DNA of 13,922 nucleotides from JANYGA01 sp043743145 (GTDB lineage Bacteria > Vulcanimicrobiota > Vulcanimicrobiia > Vulcanimicrobiales > Vulcanimicrobiaceae): assembly GCA_043743145.1 (NCBI GenBank), contig JAYTXC010000077.1:1-13922 (forward strand), given 5' to 3'. Of the stretch, positions 7,615-13,922 are shown in pieces. The notes under the pieces were generated by a model. It had not been told where the DNA came from. It did no database searches and saw only the letters and a program-made list of their open reading frames with translations. A program made the translations under genes and the position numbers. The first letter of the stretch is position 1, and each line of letters begins with the position of its first letter.

Positions 7615-8727
7615 GTGCGCATTGCGAAGATTTTCGGCATCGATATCACTATCCACGCGAGTTGGCTCTTCATCTTCGCGCTCGTCGTGTGGTCACTTTC
7701 GAACGATCTGGGACCTTTTCACCACGTAAATGTATCGCCGTCGCAGCGCGTGATACTCGCAACGCTTGGCGCACTACTCTTTTTTGCGAGCATCCTCATT
7801 CACGAACTCGCGCATTCCCTCGTCGGTCGCGCGAACGGTATTCCCGTTAGCGGTATCACGCTCTTCATGTTCGGCGGCGTCTCTCGATTCGAGGGCGAAG
7901 CGAACAACGCACCGGCGGCGGCATGGATCTCGTTCGTCGGTCCGCTCGCAAGCTTTGTTTTAGCCGCCCTGTTTTACGGGTTGAGCCTCGTGTCGGCCCT
8001 ATCGGATCCGTTGTCGACCGTATTTCGGTACCTCGCCGGCGCAAATGCGGTGCTCGGAGTCTTCAATCTTCTCCCAGCGTTCCCACTGGATGGCGGTCGC
8101 GTTCTCCACGCGCTCTTGTGGAAAGCGACGGGCGATCGTGCGCGGGCGACGCACTTGAGCGTGCGTATCGGCAGTGTGTTCGCCTGGTTTTTCATTGCGT
8201 ACGGGATCTACAGTACGTTTACGAGTGGATTTGGCGGCGGCCTCTGGATGACGTTCGTCGGCTGGTTTCTCTTGCAGGCGGGCAGCGCGGAAGACGCCCA
8301 ATTGCGCCTTGTGAGTACGGCGCGTGGACATGCCGTGCGCGAACTTGCGACCGCGCCGACCATTACTCTCGCGGCCGACGTAACCGCTCGCCAGGCGCTC
8401 GACGCGATGATTGCAGCGGGTGCCGTTGCCGCGCCCGTGATGGTGGGTGGCCGTATCATCGGGCTTTTGACGCTCGATAATTTCCGCACCGGTGCGGCGA
8501 GCGACATAGAAACGACCTTCGTGACGGCCATCATGGATCGTTTCGACGACTTGCCGGTTATCGCGGCGAGCGTGGACGCGACGGACGCCTTACAACGTCT
8601 CAACAAAGCAAAACACGGTCAACTCGTGGTCGTCGACGACGGCGGCTCGTTCGTCGGGATCGTCACGCGCGAAGCCGTCTTCAAGTGGTATCTTTCGACG
8701 CAAACGCGGAGCGGAACTCACGCGTAA
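7615..8727 (+). CDS. M50 site-2 intramembrane metalloprotease with two CBS domains
   Basis: A 370-aa membrane protein starting at GTG 7615 with VRIAKIFGIDITIHASWLFIFALV, the family's characteristic beginning. GGGGAT lies about 9 nt upstream as Shine-Dalgarno. The frame is open upstream to 7336, but that part has no family resemblance. The zinc site is HELAH (residues about 63-67) in one membrane helix, with the third ligand in the later NLLPAFPLDGGRVL. About six hydrophobic segments precede two cytoplasmic CBS domains (from about 240 and 305 to the end), which bind adenosyl nucleotides in related proteins. The family (SpoIVFB/Rip3-like, S2P with CBS) cleaves membrane-bound precursors or anti-sigma factors. 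No anti-sigma/sigma pair is visible nearby, so the substrate is unknown. A short inverted repeat GGGA-TAG-TCCC (7601-7611) overlaps the Shine-Dalgarno. Confidence 0.93.
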   Translation: MRIAKIFGIDITIHASWLFIFALVVWSLSNDLGPFHHVNVSPSQRVILATLGALLFFASILIHELAHSLVGRANGIPVSGITLFMFGGVSRFEGEANNAPAAAWISFVGPLASFVLAALFYGLSLVSALSDPLSTVFRYLAGANAVLGVFNLLPAFPLDGGRVLHALLWKATGDRARATHLSVRIGSVFAWFFIAYGIYSTFTSGFGGGLWMTFVGWFLLQAGSAEDAQLRLVSTARGHAVRELATAPTITLAADVTARQALDAMIAAGAVAAPVMVGGRIIGLLTLDNFRTGAASDIETTFVTAIMDRFDDLPVIAASVDATDALQRLNKAKHGQLVVVDDGGSFVGIVTREAVFKWYLSTQTRSGTHA

Positions 8728-8785
8728 CCGCTCGCGCGACAATATGCGGGAGACATCGTCGTCATCCATATTTCCGATGTCCCGG

Positions 8786-8962
8786 TCAATGCGATTTTGC
8801 AATCGTCCCGGTACCGACCCAAATGAGGCTCGGAAATTACGTGAAGCGGTTGTTTGGCGCGACCACCGTGACGTCGGCTTTGCCCCGCACCAGATGTGAG
8901 AGCTGCAACGCGGCCGTGTGCCCGGCAAAGCCGGCACCGAGGTTGAGGATGTGTGGTTTCAT
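8786..8962 (-). pseudogene. Sulfide:quinone oxidoreductase-like flavoprotein, N-terminal remnant with in-frame TAA
   Basis: From ATG 8962 the minus strand encodes KPHILNLGAGFAGHTAALQ, the FAD-binding Rossmann start of SQR/NDH-2-like oxidoreductases (GxGxxG form GAGFAG). VTVVAPNNRFT follows, then a TAA at 8839-8837. Reading through in the same frame gives FPSLIWVGTGTI, the family's next conserved segment, then a TGA at 8788-8786. The family normally has an aromatic residue at the stop position (Tyr, TAT or TAC), so a single base change could have created the TAA. Everything after about residue 55 of a protein of some 400 residues is missing. The ATG overlaps the stop of the SRPBCC-like gene as ATGA, so the pair was once translationally coupled. 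The open part would yield a 41-aa peptide. Confidence 0.75.
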
Positions 8963-9534
8963 GACGTCGTGACGAGCTTTGGTACCGAAACGACATCGCG
9001 CAGATTGTATGCCTGCTCGGCGCCATCGCGCACTTGTGTCACGAGATCGCGCGCCGTCGCGCGTGCGATCCAAAATCCGACGCTTGCATCAAAAAGCTCG
9101 CCCGCGATCCCACCCGGCGGTTCGTATGCGCCTGCGAGCACGATGATACTGCCCGGCCCGTCCTCGTCGCAGATCGTCGTGATCGTGCCTTTAAAATTCG
9201 GAAACGGACCGCCGTCTTCGGCTTGCCAAGCGATCGATATGATTCGATTGAGATGCGTTGCATCGAGGTGATATGTAACGTATGCGGTGACATCTTTTTC
9301 GATCGCAACTCCTCCGGCTAGCCCGAAGTCTCGCATCGGCATGCGCAAATGTAATCGGAACGGCAAACCTAGTTCACCATTGGACCCGAGCGCCGTCAGG
9401 CTTTTCATGATATACGCATCTGCAACGTCGGCGGGAACCTGCATGTGCTCGTGCGCGATGAGTCGTGACATCTTATCACCGTCGTTCGTCGTGATGCGAG
9501 TGAAGATCGGCAACTCGTATTCGCTGGAATGCAT
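8959..9534 (-). CDS. SRPBCC-like (polyketide cyclase/START fold) protein of unknown function
   Basis: A 191-aa protein without signal peptide or membrane segments. The middle and end (IAWQAEDGGPFPNFKGTITT, GSIIVLAGAYEPPGGIAGELF, then an amphipathic helix VGFWIARATARDLVTQV) follow the SRPBCC pattern: antiparallel strands, a PP-G turn and a long C-terminal helix that lines a hydrophobic cavity. I recognise the general shape, not a named member, and give no substrate. Two starts are possible. ATG 9534 has no Shine-Dalgarno, but GATAAT, which resembles a -10 box, lies just upstream. ATG 9471 (Met22) has GGTGAT upstream. The first 20 codons use the genome's preferred codons, so the longer form is kept. 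The stop overlaps the ATG of the SQR-like remnant, implying an operon now broken downstream. Confidence 0.6.
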   Translation of the reverse strand: MHSSEYELPIFTRITTNDGDKMSRLIAHEHMQVPADVADAYIMKSLTALGSNGELGLPFRLHLRMPMRDFGLAGGVAIEKDVTAYVTYHLDATHLNRIISIAWQAEDGGPFPNFKGTITTICDEDGPGSIIVLAGAYEPPGGIAGELFDASVGFWIARATARDLVTQVRDGAEQAYNLRDVVSVPKLVTTS

Positions 9535-9641
9535 CTATTATCGCACGAGACCGTCAGAAGGTTACGAAGATTGCATGAAGATAAACGTGCTTCGTAAGGC
9601 CGCGTTGCGATTATTGCTTGCACATGAGCACGAGGCTAGCG
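9535..9641. other. Spacer between the phosphatase remnant and the SRPBCC-like gene
   Basis: About 107 bp with lower GC. I searched its minus-strand frames for the missing C-terminal phosphatase motifs (an Asp-Gly loop and an RDD-type ending) and found none. GATAAT immediately upstream of ATG 9534 could be a -10 element for the SRPBCC-like gene, but no matching -35 is evident. Confidence 0.4.
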
Positions 9642-10064
9642 TCATCGGGCTGCCCATCGACCATGTCCGGCTGTGGCGAGCGTCAGACGACCGCGTGCCG
9701 CGTCATAATAACTCACGATTGCGGTCGTGATAACGTCCGGCATCGTTGAGACGATGCGATTCGTCGCCTCCAGAACGGCGGCGGGCGACTTCTCCGTCGA
9801 TAACGCGATCGAACGCAGCGTTTCTCGGACGCTCATCATGGCAAGCGCGGCTTCGAGCCCGTGCCCCGTCACATCACCGATCGTGAACGCCATCATTCCG
9901 TTCGGCAGCATGAACGCGTCGTGCCAATCGCCTCCGATCGGCCCGTCATCCGTCGGCGGCCGGTACAGGGAATCGAACGCGATCCCCGGGACCATCGCTC
10001 TCGTCAGATGATGTTCGCGTGCCAGTTCGTCCTCGAGATCGAAACGACGCTGAAAGATGTACCT
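9642..10064 (-). pseudogene. SpoIIE-type PP2C serine phosphatase remnant, truncated at both ends
   Basis: The visible part reads RRFDLEDELAREHHLTRAM, then FDSLYRPPTDDGPIGGDWHDAF, FTIGDVTGHGLEAALAMMSVRETLR and ATAGHGRWAAR, ending at TGA 9644-9642. GGDWHDAF and GDVTGHG are the first metal-binding motifs of SpoIIE-type phosphatases, which reverse phosphorylation of anti-sigma-factor antagonists. Three things are missing. The QRxLLPxxLP stretch normally between the coiled linker and the first strand is lost (HHLTRAM joins VPGIAF directly). The C-terminal third with the other catalytic aspartates is absent. Any N-terminal PAS or GAF sensor is also absent: upstream of about 10064 the frame runs antisense-like through the permease gene. 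The shortest translatable form would start at ATG 9995 (117 aa). A catalytically dead fragment is most likely. Confidence 0.7.
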
Positions 10065-10065
10065 T

Positions 10066-11133
10066 TTAGCGGAGAGGAAGGGGATGTGATAAAACGACTG
10101 GCGGGCGATCGATGGCGAGGTGTTCGCTTTCGACGATGTCTTCCACCACGAGCCTGTGTAACAACACGGTGACGACGGCCACGAACGGCGCTGCGAGCAT
10201 GATCCCGAGCACGCCACCCGTGAGGCCGAGGACGACCTGCGCCGCGATCGTGAGCGCGGGCGGCAGGTTGACGACGCGGCGTTCGGCGATCGGGATCACG
10301 ACGAAGTCGTCAATTGCGTGCGCGAGCCAGTAGAGCACGATCACGACGAGCACGCGTTGCCAACCGAACGGGAGCGCGAGCAAAAGTGTCGGCAACGCCG
10401 CCGCAATCGCGCCGACATTGGGCACGAAGGCGAAGATCGCCGCGAGAATGGCAAGCGCGGCTGCATCGGGCATGCCGGCAAGACGAAGCCCGATACCAAC
10501 GAGTGCGCCGACCGTGATCATCGAGATAGCCCGAGCGCGCAACCAGAGCGCGATCGTCCCCGCGGCCTCGCTCAACGCTGCGTCGACCCGTGCGCGCTTT
10601 GACGGCGTGATGAAACGCAGCAAACCATCGATGTAGGTGCGTGGTTCGGCGGCGAAGCAGACGGCGGCAAAGACGAGAATCGCGCCATCAATGAGCGTCG
10701 CGACGGTTCCGCCAGCAAAGCCACGCAAAACGCCAACCATGCCACCCGCGCCCGTCAGGAGGACGCCCGGGTCGGGTACGGTTGCGGCGATCCGCGAAGC
10801 CCACGGTTCGTTCTGCGCGATACGAACCACGGTTTGCGCGGCACCCGGGAGTGCGACGAGCAACTGCCGGACTTGGGCGGCGATCAACACTTCCCAGAGA
10901 AACAGAATGGCTGCGACGGTTGCGACGCTGCCGGCGATGACGCCCATGAGTCCGAAGGCGATCGGCACGCGGAGCAGTCGGCTTATTGCAACGGCCCCGG
11001 CGCGCAACGGGACCGCGAAAATTGCTGCGGCAAAAAAGACGAGTAAGACGTCGTGGAGCGTGAAAATGACGACCGCCGCGACGAGCAACCCAAAGGCGAG
11101 CCATACCGCGTCCACTGCTCGTGTTGTGCTCAC
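10066..11133 (-). CDS. AI-2E family transporter (PerM/TqsA-type permease)
   Basis: A 355-aa polytopic membrane protein. It has two N-terminal hydrophobic segments, a soluble helical stretch (VRQLLVALPGAAQTVVRIAQNEPWA), then the conserved block with ALAILAAIFAFVPNVGAIAAALP and the segment IDDFVVIPIAERRVVNLPPALTI. These are hallmarks of the AI-2E exporter/PerM family, whose members include an AI-2 exporter and sodium/proton antiporters; the substrate here is unknown. GTG 11133 (VSTTRAVDAVW) is chosen because codons upstream of it are atypical (ATA, AGG, CTA, AGT). The frame stays open to a GTG at 11217, which would overlap the ATPase gene by 25 bp. With the chosen start the gap to the upstream ATPase gene is 59 bp, consistent with one transcript. 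The 3' end abuts the phosphatase remnant. Confidence 0.9.
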   Translation of the reverse strand: MSTTRAVDAVWLAFGLLVAAVVIFTLHDVLLVFFAAAIFAVPLRAGAVAISRLLRVPIAFGLMGVIAGSVATVAAILFLWEVLIAAQVRQLLVALPGAAQTVVRIAQNEPWASRIAATVPDPGVLLTGAGGMVGVLRGFAGGTVATLIDGAILVFAAVCFAAEPRTYIDGLLRFITPSKRARVDAALSEAAGTIALWLRARAISMITVGALVGIGLRLAGMPDAAALAILAAIFAFVPNVGAIAAALPTLLLALPFGWQRVLVVIVLYWLAHAIDDFVVIPIAERRVVNLPPALTIAAQVVLGLTGGVLGIMLAAPFVAVVTVLLHRLVVEDIVESEHLAIDRPPVVLSHPLPLR

Positions 11134-11192
11134 ACCGCCTAGCTTACGCACGCGGGTTCGTCGCGCTATGAAGAACCTGCGAAGATAACGAC

Positions 11193-13673
11193 TTACACCA
11201 TAATTCGCTTGCGCCACGCCTTCCGCGGCTCGAATACGAGCGCGCTACAAGCACCGACCAGGACGGCGATACCGAGGTCGCGGTACGTGAGCGGCGCAAG
11301 CGCCATGGCGTGCGCGAGCGGGGCGAAATACACGATCGCGAGCGTGCTCACAAGCGAAAATGCCAGAATCGATCGCAATGTTCGCGTCCAGACGACTCGC
11401 CAGAACGGTCGTTCGCGGGCATCCTCGACGAGGACTAAAAAGATCTGACCGGTGATCATGGCAACGATCGCCGAACTACGTGCCACTTCGACCGGGACGT
11501 GACGCGAGAGCAGCGTGAGAAAGAGCGCCACGACGGCGATTGCGAGCGTGCCGCCGAGCGTCAACGCGTGCACCCAATCGCTTCGATCGAGCAACGCGGC
11601 GCGTGCATCGCGAGGCGCATGCGACATGAGGTCCGTGCTCCCGGGATCGCTTTCGAAGACGAGCGACGACGTGGGATGCACGATAATTTCGAGAAAGACG
11701 AGATGGATCGGCAACAGTAACAGCGGTGCGCCGGCGAGCGGCAAGACGACCGCTGATATCAGGAGCGGCGCGTGAAACGCGACGAGATAGCGGAACGCGC
11801 GCTTGAGATTATCGAAGATCCGGCGCCCGTCGCGGATGGCGTCCACGATCGTGCCGAAATCATCGTCGAGCAAGATGAGGTCTGCGGCACTCCGCGCGAC
11901 CTCCGTGCCGCGCTCGCCCATCGCGATGCCGATGTCTGCTTCGCGAAGCGCGAGCGCATCATTCGTCCCGTCGCCCGTCATCGCGATGACGGAGCCATTG
12001 GCGCGCAGCGCTTTGACGATCCGCAACTTTTGCTCGGGCCGGATCCGTGCAAACACACGCACCGTACGCACGGCCTCCGCGAGCGCTTCATCCGATAGCG
12101 TCCGCAAGACATCTTCCGACATGATGCGATCGGCATCGTCACCAAAGCCGACCTCGCGCGCGACGGCACGTGCCGTCGAGGCGTGGTCGCCCGTGATCAT
12201 GATCACCTCGATGCCGGCGCGACGACACTCTTCCAAACGAATGCCAATCGCTGGGCGCACGGGATCGGCAAAGGCAAGTAACCCGACCGTCTTGAGCTGC
12301 CAACGTTCGGGATGCTCCATGTCGGCGAGTTCGTGAAAGCGGCCCTGCGCAACCGCGATCGCGCGCATCCCGTGCGCGGTTCGCGCATCGTGTTCTGCGA
12401 CGATCCGCTCGCGATCGCGACCGAGCGTTTCCGTCAACGTGAGGATTGCTTCAAGCGCGCCTTTCACCGCGACGCCGAAGCCATCACCATCGCGCCAAAT
12501 AGTCGCCGCGTACATGCGCTGCGGATCGAACGGAATATCGCGCTCGATTTCCAAAACCGGCCGCGTGACCACGAGCCTTTTCGCGTCTTTTGCGATGGCG
12601 ATATCGAGTGGATCGACGAGCCGACTCGGACTCGCGATGATCGCCGCAAGGAGAACATCCGCTTCGGAATGACCCCCGAAAGCGATCGTTTCTCGCAGAT
12701 CGAGACGACCGAACGTCAAGGTTCCGGTTTTGTCGACGCAAATGATTTGTGTCGTCCCGAGCGTTTCGACGCTTGCAAGCCGACGGACGAGGGCATGGTT
12801 CTTCGCGAGACGCCATGCACCGAGCGCCATGTACAGCGTGTAGACCATCGGCAGTTCTTCGGGAATCGCGGCCATCGCGAGGCTGATTGCCGCGATGATG
12901 GCGAGCGGCCAACCGTTACCGTGCGCGACCCGGGCGAACACGACGACGACGCAGATCGCGACGACGAAGATGCTCAATTGCACCACGAGTCGTCGAATCG
13001 CGTGTTGAATCGGTGTCGTCGACGGGGTCGCTTGCGCGAGTAACCCCCCGATGCGTCCGTATTCGGTGACGGAGCCCGTTCGATCGACCACGACCAGGCC
13101 GTGCCCAGCAAGAACTTTCGTGCCGGCGAGAACTCGACGTGCATCTTCCGCGAGCGTTTCCGCCTTCTCGACCGGGATCGATTCGCCAGTCAACGCGGAT
13201 TCATCGATCGATAATCGGGTGCCAACGGTCACGTATCCATCGGCCGCAACGATATCGCCCTCATCGAGAATCAACACATCACCCGGCACGATGTTCGTTG
13301 CTTTTAATCGAGTAACGCTTCCGTCGCGCATGACCGTGGCGTCGGGTGAGGCGAGGAGCCGTAGACGTTCGAGCGCTGCATCGGCCCGCTGCTCGAGAAT
13401 CGCGTTCACGAGAAAGATTGGCACGAGCGCGATCAGCATCACGATCGCATCGAATCGATCGCCAAGCCAGAAATACGCTGCTGCGGCGCCGAGGAGCAGC
13501 AAGACCATCGGATCGCCTACGAGTCGTGCGATGAACGCAAGTGCGGAGCCGCGTTTCGCAACGGGGACAAGTTCGTTTGGACCAAAACGCTCGAGCCGTC
13601 GACGTGCTTCTTCGCTGCTTAAGCCTTTCGGAATTTCGCTCTCCAGAGCGCGAATGGGCGAAGCGACGTTCAT
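11193..13673 (-). CDS. P-type cation-transporting ATPase (P2-like, ion unknown)
   Basis: An 826-aa membrane pump with all catalytic motifs: the N-terminal cation-ATPase domain (GLSSEEARRRLERFGPNEL, residues 17-35), the actuator TGES at 162-165, the phosphorylation site DKTGTLT with Asp314, the nucleotide-binding KGA at 404-406, and the hinge TGDGTND at 566-572. About ten hydrophobic segments fit a P2-type layout, with no heavy-metal CXXC domain or CPC motif. The ion pathway differs from classic calcium pumps. Helix 4 has IPEELP (270-275) instead of PEGLP. Helix 5 has AFHAPL. Helix 6 has LEIIVHPTSSLVFE (661-674), with His where calcium pumps have an Asp. Glu662, His666 and Glu674 could be ligands; calcium, manganese or another ion cannot be decided. 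It starts one base after the stop of the 69-aa gene, without its own Shine-Dalgarno, so translation is probably coupled. Confidence 0.95.
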   Translation of the reverse strand: MNVASPIRALESEIPKGLSSEEARRRLERFGPNELVPVAKRGSALAFIARLVGDPMVLLLLGAAAAYFWLGDRFDAIVMLIALVPIFLVNAILEQRADAALERLRLLASPDATVMRDGSVTRLKATNIVPGDVLILDEGDIVAADGYVTVGTRLSIDESALTGESIPVEKAETLAEDARRVLAGTKVLAGHGLVVVDRTGSVTEYGRIGGLLAQATPSTTPIQHAIRRLVVQLSIFVVAICVVVVFARVAHGNGWPLAIIAAISLAMAAIPEELPMVYTLYMALGAWRLAKNHALVRRLASVETLGTTQIICVDKTGTLTFGRLDLRETIAFGGHSEADVLLAAIIASPSRLVDPLDIAIAKDAKRLVVTRPVLEIERDIPFDPQRMYAATIWRDGDGFGVAVKGALEAILTLTETLGRDRERIVAEHDARTAHGMRAIAVAQGRFHELADMEHPERWQLKTVGLLAFADPVRPAIGIRLEECRRAGIEVIMITGDHASTARAVAREVGFGDDADRIMSEDVLRTLSDEALAEAVRTVRVFARIRPEQKLRIVKALRANGSVIAMTGDGTNDALALREADIGIAMGERGTEVARSAADLILLDDDFGTIVDAIRDGRRIFDNLKRAFRYLVAFHAPLLISAVVLPLAGAPLLLLPIHLVFLEIIVHPTSSLVFESDPGSTDLMSHAPRDARAALLDRSDWVHALTLGGTLAIAVVALFLTLLSRHVPVEVARSSAIVAMITGQIFLVLVEDARERPFWRVVWTRTLRSILAFSLVSTLAIVYFAPLAHAMALAPLTYRDLGIAVLVGACSALVFEPRKAWRKRIMV

Positions 13674-13674
13674 G

Positions 13675-13884
13675 TTATTTTACTGCGCGGTAGGCACGGA
13701 TGTGGCGCTCGCATACGAGGCTTTTTTTCATTTGATGTGCTTCCATCACCGGCAGAAGTCCGTTGACGCCTTCGCGCGTCTCGATCTTTAAAGCGATTGG
13801 CGGCGTCGGCCGTCCGAGCCGGGCAAGCCACCGTTGGTCGATTGCGCTCGCGTCGCTCTCTTCGGTGTCGAGGAGCCCACGCAT
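13675..13884 (-). CDS. Small hypothetical protein (69 aa) coupled to the P-type ATPase
   Basis: ATG 13884 is preceded by TGGAAC at Shine-Dalgarno distance. The frame ends at TAA 13677-13675, one base before the ATPase ATG. Codon choice is like the real genes (GAG, AGC, GAC, GCG, ATC, CGC). The product is charged and soluble, with RWLARLGRPTPPIALKIE in the middle and a basic, Cys-containing tail (KKSLVCERHIRAYRAVK). It has no signal or membrane segment. I do not recognise the family. An in-frame TAA at 13899-13897 lies just upstream and may end another gene (reading HADHVES) that continues off the right edge. Position suggests a regulator, chaperone or metal handler for the pump, but that is conjecture. 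Confidence 0.6.
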   Translation of the reverse strand: MRGLLDTEESDASAIDQRWLARLGRPTPPIALKIETREGVNGLLPVMEAHQMKKSLVCERHIRAYRAVK

Positions 13885-13922
13885 GTGTTCCAGGCGTTAC
13901 GATTCGACGTGATCGGCGTGAT

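Noticed and set aside
7215..7673. 152-codon minus-strand frame across the half-rubrerythrin and protease start
   Set aside because: It overlaps two plus-strand coding regions that have recognisable motifs and has none of its own.
12312..13043. 243-codon plus-strand frame opposite the P-type ATPase
   Set aside because: Asp/Arg-rich shadow of a gene whose phosphorylation and nucleotide-binding motifs are intact.
13897..13922. Last eight codons of a further minus-strand gene (HADHVES then TAA)
   Set aside because: Too short to support as a gene from this window alone; mentioned only as a possible upstream neighbour.
1..13922. Mobile elements, tRNA genes, CRISPR arrays
   Set aside because: No transposase or integrase motifs, no terminal inverted repeats with target duplications, no regular direct repeats and no cloverleaf were seen.

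Overview
The window is 13.9 kb of GC-rich bacterial DNA with strongly biased codon use (GCG, CGC, TCG, ATC and GTC are frequent; ATA, CTA and AGG are rare in the real genes). There are no rRNAs, tRNAs, transposases, phage genes or CRISPR repeats. The gene content and style (an acetyltransferase fused to an ADP-forming acyl-CoA synthetase, a CBS-domain site-2 protease, SpoIIE-type phosphatases, GTG starts) would suit a soil- or air-associated lineage such as Eremiobacterota/WPS-2. That placement is a guess from general impression, not shown by any marker.

Layout. On the left, phosphoenolpyruvate synthase (minus strand, cut by the window edge at base 1) diverges from a large GNAT plus ADP-forming acyl-CoA synthetase fusion (plus strand). 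The shared intergenic region carries palindromes. An MFS transporter follows on the plus strand and overlaps, tail to tail, a secreted M48 metalloprotease (minus). Bases 6772-7148 hold no confident gene but contain two nested pairs of inverted repeats that could fold as RNA, plus a short minus-strand coding remnant. A signal-bearing half-rubrerythrin (plus, probably degenerate) and an intact M50 site-2 protease with two CBS domains (plus, GTG start) come next. From there to the right edge everything reads on the minus strand. In transcription order these are a 69-aa small gene, a P-type cation ATPase, an AI-2E family permease, a SpoIIE-type phosphatase remnant truncated at both ends, an SRPBCC-like protein, and a sulfide:quinone-oxidoreductase-like remnant with an in-frame TAA.

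How the parts fit. PEP synthase and the acyl-CoA synthetase/acetyltransferase fusion share a control region and both sit at the pyruvate/acetyl-CoA/PEP node. The remaining intact genes are membrane or envelope functions: a cation pump, permeases, a periplasmic protease and an intramembrane protease. Several of these (P-type ATPase, M50-CBS protease, Pat-like fusion) resemble members of hypoxia/dormancy regulons known elsewhere. I therefore read the window as a metabolic and envelope stress neighbourhood, by inference only. At least three genes between 7.1 and 10.1 kb are broken, so this stretch also looks like a place where accessory genes are being lost. I did not find a clearly new multi-gene system. 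The best leads are the candidate structured RNA at 6914-7068, the unusual ion-site residues of the P-type ATPase, and the stress-island composition.
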